Assembly: GCF_015278315.1 (NCBI RefSeq)
Contig: NZ_JADIJE010000001.1
Location: forward strand, 492,566 to 556,565
Direction: 5' to 3'
From: Microbacterium ureisolvens
Lineage (GTDB): Bacteria; Actinomycetota; Actinomycetes; Actinomycetales; Microbacteriaceae
Length of the DNA stretch: 64,000 nucleotides
The position numbers and the translations under genes were made by a program. The notes under the pieces were generated by a model. The model had not been told where the DNA came from. It saw only the letters and a list, made by a program, of their open reading frames with translations, and made no database searches. This document shows positions 27,198-35,522 of this stretch, piece by piece (positions within the stretch are counted from its first letter, which is position 1; every line of letters starts with the position of its first letter).

Positions 27198-27796
27198 CGG
27201 TTGCGACAGCCCCCTCGATCTCGATCGCGCGCGCCGACCCGCAGCGAGACGCGCCAGTCCTGCAGCGGTGGCTCGCCGACCCGCACGCCGCCTTCTGGGG
27301 CATGAGCGACCTCGACGTCGACGCGGTGCGCGAGTACCTCGCCGGTGTCGTGAGGGACTCGCATCAGGATGCCTGGCTCGGCCTGGTCGACGGCGCTCCA
27401 ACGTTCTTCGCGGAGACGTACGACCCGGCGCAGGTCCTGCTGCGCGGCATCCATGATCCCCTCCCCGGTGATCTCGGCATGCACGTGCTCATCGCGCCGC
27501 CCGACGGCGATGTTCGGCACGGGCTCACCGACGCCGTCTTCGCCGCCGTCATGGCCTTCTGCTTCGACGAGCTCGGCGCGCAGCGCGTCGTCGTCGAGCC
27601 CGACGCCCGCAACGACCGCATCCGCCGCAAGAACCTCCGCGCCGGCTTCACCGAGCTCCGCTACGTCTCGATCGACGAAGGCGACCACACCAAGACCGCG
27701 GTGCTGTCGGTGTGCACGCGCGACGACCACCGTCGCTCCGAACTCGCCGCCGCTGCCGCACTGCACGCACTCGCACGAACAGGGACCCCCGCATGA
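27194..27796 (+). CDS. desC: Hydroxylamine acyltransferase, IucB/DesC-like GNAT
   Basis: A 200-residue GNAT-fold acyltransferase of the siderophore IucB/AlcB group. Marks are FWGMSDLDVDAVREYL, FAETYDPAQ, and the acyl-CoA region VVVEPDARNDRIRRKNLRAGF. It would succinylate or acetylate N-hydroxycadaverine to give the hydroxamate unit. A second gene of the same family closes the operon. Both overlaps are four bases (ATGA). Confidence 0.88.
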   Translation: MTVATAPSISIARADPQRDAPVLQRWLADPHAAFWGMSDLDVDAVREYLAGVVRDSHQDAWLGLVDGAPTFFAETYDPAQVLLRGIHDPLPGDLGMHVLIAPPDGDVRHGLTDAVFAAVMAFCFDELGAQRVVVEPDARNDRIRRKNLRAGFTELRYVSIDEGDHTKTAVLSVCTRDDHRRSELAAAAALHALARTGTPA

Positions 27797-29571
27797 TCGC
27801 CCCCGCCGCCCACCTGACCCCCGCGCATCTCGCCACCGCGCAGCGCCACCTCGTCGCGAAGGCGATCGCCGAGTTCAGCCACGAGCGTCTGCTCAGCCCC
27901 GAGCCGACCGCCGGCGGCTGGCGCGTCACCGTGCCCGGTGCCGACATCGAGTACCGGTTCGAGGCCGTCCGCACCGAGCTCGAGCACTGGGTCGTCGACG
28001 AGGCCAGCCTGCAGCGCCTCGTCGCCGGCGAGCCCGCCGACCTCGACGCACAGGCGTTCATCGCCGAGTTGCAGCCGGTGCTCGGCCTCTCCGACCAGCT
28101 CCTGCCGATCTACCTCGAGGAGATCGCCTCCACCCTGGCCGGCGCGGCGTTCAAGATCGCCCGGGGCGGCCCGTCGGCCGACGCGCTGCTCGCCGCCGAC
28201 TTCCAGACCATCGAGTCCGCCATGACCGAGGGGCATCCCGGGTTCGTCGCGAACAACGGGCGCATCGGCTTCGGCGTCTCGGCCCACGCGGCCTACTCCC
28301 CCGAAGCGGGCCGGCCCTTCCGGCTGGTGTGGCTGGCGGCGCGCCGGTCGCGATCGCATCTGGCGCTGGGGGCCGGGCTGGACGAGACATCGCTCCTGTC
28401 CACCGAGCTCTCCCCCGCCGAACACGCGCGCTTCGCGGCTCGGCTCGCGGAGCTCGGCGAGGACCCGACCGACTTCCACCTGCTGCCGGTGCACCCGTGG
28501 CAGTGGGAGCAGCGGATCGCGATCACCTTCGCGCCCGACCTCGCCCGCCGCGACCTCGTGCCGATCGGCGAGAGCGACGACGAGTACCGCGCACAGCAGT
28601 CGGTGCGCACGATGTTCAACACCACGCACCCCGATCGCCACTACGTGAAGACGGCGCTGGCGGTGCAGAACATGGGGTTCCTGCGCGGGCTGTCGCCCGC
28701 CTACATGCGGGTGACGCCGGCGATCAACGACTGGGTCGCCGACCTCGTGGCGGGCGACACCACTCTGCGCGATTCCGGCTTCCGGGTGCTGCGCGAGCGC
28801 GCGTCGATCGGGTATACCGGCGACGCCTACCACCGCACGCCGGCGCCGTCCGCCCACCGCAAGATGCTCGCCGCCCTCTGGCGAGAGAGCCCGGTGCCGC
28901 TGATCGCCCCCGGCGAGCGCCTCGCGACGCTCGCCTCGCTGCTGCACCGCGATCCGGAGGGTCGCTCCTACGCGACAGCGCTGGTGCGCGCCTCCGGCGT
29001 GCCCGCCGACGTGTGGGTGCGCGCGCTGCTGCGCGTGTACGTGCGCCCGCTCGTCCACTGCCTGCTCGCACACGACCTCGCCTTCATGCCCCACGGCGAG
29101 AACCTCATCCTGATCCTCGACGGGCACGTCCCGACCGGGGTCTTCATGAAGGACATCGGCGAAGAGGTCGCCCTCCTCGCCGACCGCGCGGTGCCCGACG
29201 ACGTGCGACGCATCGTGTCGCCGGTGGACGATGAAGAGAAGGCGCTGGCGATCTTCACCGACGTGTTCGACGGCGTGCTGCGCCACCTCGCCGGCATCCT
29301 GCACACCGACGGCACGCTGCCCGAGGCCGAGTTCTGGCGGATCGCCGCCGAGATCATCGACGAGCATGCGGCGCAGCATCCGTCTCTCGACTCCCGCGTG
29401 GATCTCCGCGCCGACGCGTTCGCGCACTCGTGCCTCAACCGCCTGCAGCTGCGGAACACGTTGCAGATGGTCGATCTCACGAACCAGTCGGCGTCGCTCC
29501 TGTACGCCGGCACGCTGCCGAATCCGGTCGCGCGTTCGCGGGCGGCGGCACCGCAGCCCGTGGGAGTCTGA
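27793..29571 (+). CDS. desD: NIS siderophore synthetase, DesD-like
   Basis: A 592-residue IucA/IucC-family synthetase. Visible marks are FNTTHPDRHYVKTALAV near 280, HPWQWEQRIA near 236, ALLRVYVRPLVHCLLAHDLA near 415 and HGENLILIL near 435, with the FhuF-like C-terminal portion after that. It condenses and cyclises hydroxamate units with ATP to a ferrioxamine-type siderophore. It is cytoplasmic and coupled to desC by ATGA. Type C (hydroxamate) NIS assignment rests on the neighbours. Confidence 0.92.
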   Translation: MIAPAAHLTPAHLATAQRHLVAKAIAEFSHERLLSPEPTAGGWRVTVPGADIEYRFEAVRTELEHWVVDEASLQRLVAGEPADLDAQAFIAELQPVLGLSDQLLPIYLEEIASTLAGAAFKIARGGPSADALLAADFQTIESAMTEGHPGFVANNGRIGFGVSAHAAYSPEAGRPFRLVWLAARRSRSHLALGAGLDETSLLSTELSPAEHARFAARLAELGEDPTDFHLLPVHPWQWEQRIAITFAPDLARRDLVPIGESDDEYRAQQSVRTMFNTTHPDRHYVKTALAVQNMGFLRGLSPAYMRVTPAINDWVADLVAGDTTLRDSGFRVLRERASIGYTGDAYHRTPAPSAHRKMLAALWRESPVPLIAPGERLATLASLLHRDPEGRSYATALVRASGVPADVWVRALLRVYVRPLVHCLLAHDLAFMPHGENLILILDGHVPTGVFMKDIGEEVALLADRAVPDDVRRIVSPVDDEEKALAIFTDVFDGVLRHLAGILHTDGTLPEAEFWRIAAEIIDEHAAQHPSLDSRVDLRADAFAHSCLNRLQLRNTLQMVDLTNQSASLLYAGTLPNPVARSRAAAPQPVGV

Positions 29572-29575
29572 CGCG

Positions 29576-31690
29576 ATGGCGGAGGTCTATCGAGATCACC
29601 TCGGCATCCCCCACATCCGCGCTGCAGACGCCGGGGACCTCGCCGAGGCGCAGGGAGAGGTGACGGCCCGCGACCGCGGCTGGCAGATCGAGGTCGATCG
29701 GCTGCGCGCTTCCGGACGGCTCTCGGAGCTGATCGGCGAGGCCGGCGTGACATGGGACGTCTTCGCCCGACGCGCGCGGCTCGACGACACCGCGCGCCGG
29801 GCGCTGGAGACGACGGATGCCGAGACCCGCGCCTTCGTGACCCGCTATGCGGTGGGGGTTCGGCGTGGCATGGCGTCGGTGGGCGCAGGCGCGACAGAGT
29901 TCCGGGCGCTCGACGACCTCTTCGCCGAGCCGCGCCCGCTCGAGCCGTGGGCCGACCACGATCCGCTCGGCGTGCTGCACGTCGCGCACGCGCTGTTCTC
30001 GACGTTCCCGCTGCTGCTGTGGCGCGAGCACGTCGCCGCGACCCTCGGAGACGCGTGGGTCGACGTGTTCGCCGGGTACGGCGACGGCGGCGGCGGCGAC
30101 AGTGGCGACGAGACCCTGCCGACGTCGGGCAGCAACGCGTGGGCGCTGCACGGCAGCCGCACCGAGAGCGGGATGCCGCTGCTCGCCGGCGACCCGCACC
30201 GCCTCTTCGAGCTGCCGGGCGTCTACCAGCAGGTGCGGCTGGCGTGCGACGAGTTCGACGTCGTCGGGCTCGCGTTCCCCGGGGTGCCCGGCGTGCCGCA
30301 CTTCGGTCACACCGGCGACGCCGCATGGGGCGTCACCAATGCGGTCGCGCACAGCGTCGACGTGTTCCGCGAGCGGCTGCGTCCCGTGCCCGGCGGCTAT
30401 GAGGCGCTCGGACCCGACGGCTGGCGGGGCGCCGATGTGGAGCGCTCGGTCATCCGGGTGCGCGGGGGCGACGCCGTCGAGGTCGAGGCGATCGAGACCG
30501 AGCGCGGCACGATCGTCACCGATCTCCGCCGCGACGGCGACGAGCTGCTCGGCTGGAGCGTCCGCATGCTCGCGCGGGTGAACGCCGATCTCGGCGCGGG
30601 GGCATTGCTGCGGCTGCTGCGAGCGCGGACGGCCTCCGATGTCGTGGGGGCGTTCGGTCGCTGGGTCGACCCCGTCAACCGCGTGCTCGCCGCCGATCGC
30701 GGCGGCGCCGTGCTGTCGGCGACGGTGGGGGTCGCGCCCGAGCGCCCGCGGTCCGAGCGGCGGCTGCCGTTGCCCACCTCCACCGGGGCCGCTGAGCACC
30801 GCGCGGGGGTGCCGCCGGTCGTGGTGGATGACCTCGCGGTCGATGCCAACGAGCGACCGGCTTCGGGCGATACCGACCTCGGGTGGGCGTACCCGCCGTC
30901 ACACCGCGCGAACCGCATCCGCGCGCTGCTCGAGGCCGCATCGCCGCGCTCGGTCGACGACTTCCTGCCGGTGTGGGGCGACACCGCCAGCGGGTCGGCG
31001 GCTGCGCTGCTGCCCTTCCTGCCGACCGGACCGCTGCCGCCGCCCGCGGCTGCCGCCCGCGATGCGCTCCTGACGTGGGACGGACGGATGGATGCCGCAT
31101 CCGCCGCCGCCGGCACGTTCGCCGCCTGGCGGGCGGCCCTCGTCCGACGGGTGGCCGCGCTCCCCGCCCTGCAGCCGCTGCAGGCCCCGCACGGATTCGG
31201 GGCGGTCTTCGACCCGTGGCTCGGCGTGACCGGACAGGTGGCGGCAGCGCTTCCCCGCCTGCTCTCGCACCCCGCGCTGCGAGGCCAGGTGGCGGAGGTG
31301 ATCGAGGCCGCACTCGCGGAGGCTGCCGGGGCTGCCGAGTGGGGCGTGACACACCGGCTGCTCCCGCTGCACGTGCTCGCCGACGTGCGGGGTGCCGTCG
31401 ATCCCGGCGACGACCTCGACGTGGCGCTGTCGGGGGACGGTGACACGGTGCGCTGCGCCGGCTCGACCCCCGGTCTCACCGACCGGTCGTGGCGCGGATC
31501 GGTCGCGCGGTGGGCGTGGGATCTCGCCGACCGGGAGAGGAGCCTGTGGAGCGTGCCGTTCGGCGCCGCCGGTGATCCCGCATCCCCGCACTTCACCGAC
31601 CAGCTCTCCGCTTGGGCCGATGCCCGACCCACGAGGGTCGTGACGGACTGGGCCCGACTTCGACCCGACGAGCCGACAGGAATCGCATGA
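29576..31690 (+). CDS. Penicillin-acylase family Ntn hydrolase in the des operon
   Basis: A 704-residue penicillin amidase-type precursor. It opens at once with the alpha-chain motif VYRDHLGIPHIRA, and the autoprocessing/catalytic Ser186 is in TSGSNAWAL, where the beta chain would begin. Asn and Arg regions of the Ntn fold follow. No signal peptide is present, unlike secreted acylases, so it should act inside the cell. It starts 4 bases after the desD stop. In Streptomyces des clusters a similar amidase next to an acyltransferase is known and linked, as I recall, to acyl- or aryl-modified ferrioxamines; here a role in trimming or swapping acyl groups is inferred. Confidence 0.85.
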   Translation: MAEVYRDHLGIPHIRAADAGDLAEAQGEVTARDRGWQIEVDRLRASGRLSELIGEAGVTWDVFARRARLDDTARRALETTDAETRAFVTRYAVGVRRGMASVGAGATEFRALDDLFAEPRPLEPWADHDPLGVLHVAHALFSTFPLLLWREHVAATLGDAWVDVFAGYGDGGGGDSGDETLPTSGSNAWALHGSRTESGMPLLAGDPHRLFELPGVYQQVRLACDEFDVVGLAFPGVPGVPHFGHTGDAAWGVTNAVAHSVDVFRERLRPVPGGYEALGPDGWRGADVERSVIRVRGGDAVEVEAIETERGTIVTDLRRDGDELLGWSVRMLARVNADLGAGALLRLLRARTASDVVGAFGRWVDPVNRVLAADRGGAVLSATVGVAPERPRSERRLPLPTSTGAAEHRAGVPPVVVDDLAVDANERPASGDTDLGWAYPPSHRANRIRALLEAASPRSVDDFLPVWGDTASGSAAALLPFLPTGPLPPPAAAARDALLTWDGRMDAASAAAGTFAAWRAALVRRVAALPALQPLQAPHGFGAVFDPWLGVTGQVAAALPRLLSHPALRGQVAEVIEAALAEAAGAAEWGVTHRLLPLHVLADVRGAVDPGDDLDVALSGDGDTVRCAGSTPGLTDRSWRGSVARWAWDLADRERSLWSVPFGAAGDPASPHFTDQLSAWADARPTRVVTDWARLRPDEPTGIA

Positions 31691-32280
31691 CCACTCTCAG
31701 CCCGGCTCGCCTCGTGAGCGGACCCGCGGGCGCCGTCGTCCACACCACCGACGACCCCGCGCTCGGCCGCATCACGGTCGCCGTCCTCGATCCCGTCGCC
31801 GACCTCGACGTCGTCCATCGGTGGGTCACGGCTCCCGCCGCGCGCTTCTGGGGCCTCGCCGATCTGACCCGCCGGGAACTCAGCGAACTGTACGCCTACG
31901 TGGACGGGCTCTCCACCCATCACGCGTTCCTCATCCGGCGCGACGGTCTCCCGATCGTGCTGCTGCAGACGTACGAGCCGGAGAACGACCCGCTCGGCGA
32001 GGTGTACGACGCGCAACCCGGGGATGCCGGCATCCACTTCCTGCTCGGCGACCGCGGTGCGCCCGTCCGCGGTTTCACGACGCACGTCGCTCACGCGATC
32101 GCCGGCTTCCTGTTCTCCCAGCCCGCGGTCGAGCGCATCGTGATCGAGCCCGACGTGGGGAACGAGCGAGCCATCGCCCGCGCGCGCCTCCTCGGCTTCG
32201 AGCTCGGTCCGCACGTCGAACTGCCCAGCGGCAAGACCGGTCAGCTGGCCTACCTCACCAGGCGCCGGTGGGGAGGATGA
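31687..32280 (+). CDS. Second IucB-like GNAT acyltransferase in the des operon
   Basis: A 197-residue acyltransferase paralogous to the DesC-like gene: FWGLADLTRRELSELY, LLQTYEPENDPLGEVYD and IVIEPDVGNERAIARARLLGF mirror the same blocks. A duplicated siderophore acyltransferase suggests a second acyl donor (for example a capping acyl group) while DesC makes the standard hydroxamate. It overlaps the amidase gene by four bases and ends in a hairpin shared with the convergent gene. Confidence 0.83.
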   Translation: MTTLSPARLVSGPAGAVVHTTDDPALGRITVAVLDPVADLDVVHRWVTAPAARFWGLADLTRRELSELYAYVDGLSTHHAFLIRRDGLPIVLLQTYEPENDPLGEVYDAQPGDAGIHFLLGDRGAPVRGFTTHVAHAIAGFLFSQPAVERIVIEPDVGNERAIARARLLGFELGPHVELPSGKTGQLAYLTRRRWGG

Positions 32281-32295
32281 CCCGATGGCGGGTCA
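32278..32295. terminator. Bidirectional hairpin made from both stop codons
   Basis: TGACCCG-ATGG-CGGGTCA: a perfect 7-bp stem whose left arm begins with the TGA of the des acyltransferase and whose right arm ends with the TGA (read on the minus strand) of the convergent membrane protein. No T-run. It could help end both transcripts. Confidence 0.5.
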
Positions 32296-32712
32296 GACCG
32301 CCGAGCGAGGTCGGGGAGCCCGGGGAGGGATCAGGAGAAGGATGCCGAGCAGCAGACTGACGCCGAGCGCGATCATCTCGCCGACGGCGTCGACGATCGG
32401 CAGGTGTTCCAGGTGAAGAGCGTGGTAGGCGAAGTGCAGGACGCCGAAGACCGTCCAGGCGATCCCGAGCACGCGGTACGCCAGATCGGCGCGCCAGATC
32501 ACGGCGCCGATGCTCGCCGCTCCCCACGCGAGGTACATCGCACCGACGTCGCGGATCAGGTGCTCGTTGAACGGCCCGTCGACCGACACCCACGATCCGA
32601 GGATGCCCGGGAACGAATCGTAGAAGGACTCGGGGAAGAAGTACGCCCAGACTCCGACGAAACCTGCGAGGAGTGCGGACAGCGCGGCCGCCACGGCGTG
32701 AACTCGTCTCAT
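32293..32712 (-). CDS. Small integral membrane protein, four helices
   Basis: A 139-residue protein with four hydrophobic segments (around residues 8-25, 55-75, 82-100 and 110-130) and a basic C-terminal tail. The size and layout recall DUF4345/DoxX-like proteins, but no diagnostic motif is seen. The ATG at 32712 has GGAGAGG before it. It is 70 bases downstream of the larger membrane protein gene on the same strand and could be in the same operon. Confidence 0.75.
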   Translation of the reverse strand: MRRVHAVAAALSALLAGFVGVWAYFFPESFYDSFPGILGSWVSVDGPFNEHLIRDVGAMYLAWGAASIGAVIWRADLAYRVLGIAWTVFGVLHFAYHALHLEHLPIVDAVGEMIALGVSLLLGILLLIPPRAPRPRSAV

Positions 32713-32782
32713 ACCTCTCCGACGATGCAGCGCGCCGAGATGTATGCCGCGAACGCGACGCAGTCTGCGCGGGTCGGCGAGT

Positions 32783-33415
32783 TCAGCGGCGATCGCGAGA
32801 AGGATCTTCCGCCGCGTCAGGACGATAAGGCTCTTCCTGCACCGCATGGGCGAGCACGAGTTTGAGCGCCATCATCACAGGCAGCCACCCCCAGAGCGCG
32901 GGCGCCGGGGAGTACGCGGCGACCATCGTCGCCAGCGCGACGAACCCCAGGGCGGCGGGGCGTTCCAGGTAGAGCGGAACGGACCGGACGATCACGGTGC
33001 CGCCGAGGATCGCCAGATACCAGAGCGGCCCCCACCACCACAGATGCGGCGGGTAGAAGATGCCGACGATGATGGGGTGGATGTGCAGCGCGGCGAACAC
33101 CACCGGGTGTCGCACGAGCCTGCCGAGTGCGGTCTTCGCGGTCGCAGACGGCGGACCGAAGTGGTCGCGCTTGGCGGCGTTGAGGCCGTTGGCGACGACC
33201 CCTCCGACGACGTCGAACGCGATGACCGCAGCGACGATGTAGTGCAGCACGTTCCAGGGTGCGCCGTTGAGCCAGGCGACCAGCGTGATGATCCCCGCCC
33301 ACGCCAGTCCGACCCCGTTCGCCATGCCTTTCTCGGCGGCGGTGGCGCCCGCACCGAAGATCGCGTCGGCTTTCGCGTCGGGCGCGGTCCAGTCCACGAT
33401 TCCGCCGGGCTTCAT
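32783..33415 (-). CDS. Multi-spanning membrane protein of unknown function
   Basis: A 210-residue protein with about five to six hydrophobic segments and a striking aromatic turn, PPHLWWWGPLWYL. A histidine pair in ALHIHPIIVGIFYPP lies in a membrane segment and might bind metal or haem; this is speculation. The ATG overlaps the stop of the SDR reading frame by four bases (ATGA), so it belongs to the cupin-SDR operon. I do not recognise the family. Confidence 0.8.
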   Translation of the reverse strand: MKPGGIVDWTAPDAKADAIFGAGATAAEKGMANGVGLAWAGIITLVAWLNGAPWNVLHYIVAAVIAFDVVGGVVANGLNAAKRDHFGPPSATAKTALGRLVRHPVVFAALHIHPIIVGIFYPPHLWWWGPLWYLAILGGTVIVRSVPLYLERPAALGFVALATMVAAYSPAPALWGWLPVMMALKLVLAHAVQEEPYRPDAAEDPSRDRR

Positions 33416-34159
33416 CGGATCCCTCCGGTGACGTCCACAATGGCGCCGGTGACGTAGCCGGCATCGGACGTCGTGAGCCATTCCACGGCCGCCGCAATCT
33501 CGTCCGGTGACCCGGCGCGGCCGAGCGGGGTGCGGGCCCCGACTTCCGCGGCGCGGTCCGGGCGGCCGGCGCGGGCGTGGATGGTGGTGAGCGTGGTGCC
33601 GGGGCTCACCGCTGACGCGGGCGCCGTTCGCGGCGACCTCTTTCGCCAGCCCGACGGTGAGAGCTTCCACCCCCGCTTTGGACGCCGCGTACCAGACGTA
33701 CTCACCGGGCGCGCCGGTGCGGGCGGCGATAGAGGTGACGTTGACGATGGACCGGTCGTCGCGGCGCTCCTGCGCCTCCCACCGGGTGACGACAGCTCTG
33801 CACAGCCGGATGGTCGCGGTCAGGTTGACGTCGATGACGCGGGCGACGGTGGCGTCCGTCACGGTGCGGAGCGGTCCGATGGGTCCGGTGATGCCGGCGT
33901 TGTTGACCAGCACGGTGAGATTCCCGAGCTCCTCGGCGGCCGCCACGATGCGCTGCGGCGCATCGGCGTCGGTGACGTCGCATCGGAGCGGCAGAACCTC
34001 GGCGCCCGACGAGGCGGCGTCGGCGAGCACCTCGTCAGCACCGGATTCGTCGGAGGTGTAGGTGAAGACCACGGCGTGCCCACGCCGGATCAGCCGGTCC
34101 ACGACGGCCCGGCCGATCCCGCGGCTGCCGCCGGTGACGATGGCGACGGTGCGCGTCAT
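33412..34159 (-). pseudogene. Short-chain dehydrogenase/reductase, frameshifted
   Basis: The N-terminal 185 or so residues form a classical SDR: TGGSRGIGRAV binds NAD(P), NNAG is near residue 88, the catalytic Ser is in NVTSIAARTG and Tyr-x3-Lys in YAASK. Near 33610 the frame breaks: after GARVS the expected AVSPGTTLTT continues in another frame through TPLGRAGSPDEIAAAVEWL to a stop at 33412. A loss of two bases (or gain of one) explains it. The shifted frame still ends in a perfect ATGA overlap with the next gene, so the original gene was intact and coupled. Sequencing error or very recent mutation are both possible. Confidence 0.82.
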
Positions 34160-34482
34160 GCGGATGCTCCCTTGTTCGAGTACTCCGCCGGCGCGAAGAG
34201 CACGATGACGTCGAGCGGCTCGTCGATCTCGACGAACCGGTGCTCCTCGCCCGCGGGGACGAACAGCACCGCGCCCGGAACGGCTGCGGCGTCGCCGGCA
34301 GGGGTGCGGAGGATGCCGCGGCCGGAGCGGATGACGTACACCTCGTCCTCGGTGTGCGGCTGCTGCGGATCCTCCGAGGCGACTGGCAGCCTGTAGCGGC
34401 CGACGCTCAGCGCAGGCACGCGCAGCAGTTCGTCGTACCGGAGCTCCTCGCCGGTGTCATCTTCGAGTGTCAGCGCGCGCAT
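34156..34482 (-). CDS. Cupin domain protein
   Basis: A 108-residue single-domain cupin. HTEDEVYVIRSGRG and PGAVLFVPAGEEHRFVEI carry the two cupin motifs with metal-ligand His and Glu. The function could be a small dioxygenase, an isomerase or a ligand sensor. The ATG at 34482 gives a start just before the fold. Its stop overlaps the SDR start by four bases; 54 bases separate it from the dehydrogenase upstream. Confidence 0.85.
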   Translation of the reverse strand: MRALTLEDDTGEELRYDELLRVPALSVGRYRLPVASEDPQQPHTEDEVYVIRSGRGILRTPAGDAAAVPGAVLFVPAGEEHRFVEIDEPLDVIVLFAPAEYSNKGASA

Positions 34483-34536
34483 TCGTCGGTTCCTTCCTCG
34501 GCCGAGTGTGCAGGTATTCGAGCATCGCAATCCCGC

Positions 34537-35400
34537 CTACTCGCGGGTCATCGCCGACGTTCGGCCACGGTACGCGGCGATCACGGCAGCCATGTCGTCG
34601 CCGGCGTGACCCAGCGCCAGCGCCTCGGCGTACAGCTCGGCGCTTGCTTCCATGAGCGTCGCCGCGGTGCGGCGCTGTCGAGCGGATGCCACGACCAGGC
34701 GCGCGTTCTTCAGCACGTCGGGGATCGCCGCCTGGGGAGTGAAGTCACCAGAGACGAGCGCGTCCGCTTTCGCACGCGACACGAAGGAGGCCATCGGCCC
34801 CGCATCGAGAACCTGCTGGAGCACACGGATGTCGAGGCCATGCGTCTCGGCGAAGTGGAAGCTCTCGGCGAGTCCCGTCACGAGAGTGATGAGGAAGGTG
34901 TTGACGGCGAGCTTCATCTCCATCGCCTGCGGCGGTGTTCCGCACCGGACCACGGTGGCGCACACCGGCGCGAGCAGCGGTTCGATCCTGTCGAGCACCG
35001 CTCCGTCGCCGGCGAGCATCCCGATGAGCTTCCCCTCCAGCGCAGGCTGCCGAGAACCGGAGACCGGCGCCTCGACGAACCAGCCACCCGCGGCTGCGAT
35101 GCGCTGGGCGAGGGCCTTGGAGTAGGCCGGTGAAACGGTGCTCATCTGCACGAGCGTCGTGCCACCGACATCCGCCGTGCCGAGGATCTCGTCGATCGCG
35201 CGTTCGTCGGCGACCATCACGAACACCGTCTCGCACGCCGCGAACACCTCGGCCGCTGAACCGGCGACGACCGCGCCCGCCGAAGCGAGCGGAGCCGCGG
35301 CAGCGGGCGTGCGGTTCCAGACCAGCAGCGGATGCTCCGTCAGCAGCCGGGACGCGATCGCGGATCCCATGAGTCCGAGCCCGACGAACCCGATGGTCAT
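34537..35400 (-). CDS. Beta-hydroxyacid dehydrogenase (3-hydroxyisobutyrate dehydrogenase-like)
   Basis: A 287-residue NAD(P)-dependent enzyme. GFVGLGLMGSAIASRL at the N-terminus binds the dinucleotide, FVEAPVSGSRQPA is the conserved substrate loop, and the catalytic Lys lies in MEMKLAVNTFL near residue 163. Relatives reduce semialdehydes or imines (GLYR/IRED-like). It is the first gene of a minus-strand operon with cupin, SDR and membrane protein genes, and is divergent from a MocR regulator that may control it. Confidence 0.9.
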   Translation of the reverse strand: MTIGFVGLGLMGSAIASRLLTEHPLLVWNRTPAAAAPLASAGAVVAGSAAEVFAACETVFVMVADERAIDEILGTADVGGTTLVQMSTVSPAYSKALAQRIAAAGGWFVEAPVSGSRQPALEGKLIGMLAGDGAVLDRIEPLLAPVCATVVRCGTPPQAMEMKLAVNTFLITLVTGLAESFHFAETHGLDIRVLQQVLDAGPMASFVSRAKADALVSGDFTPQAAIPDVLKNARLVVASARQRRTAATLMEASAELYAEALALGHAGDDMAAVIAAYRGRTSAMTRE

Positions 35401-35522
35401 TCCGGTCTCCTCATCGCGATCACCGGCATCCGCCTCGCCTTCCGTCGTGCACTTCCTGCCAATGTCCCAGCGAACACCCGAGCGGGTGTTGCCCGCGCGG
35501 TCCACTTCCGCATGCTGGACTC

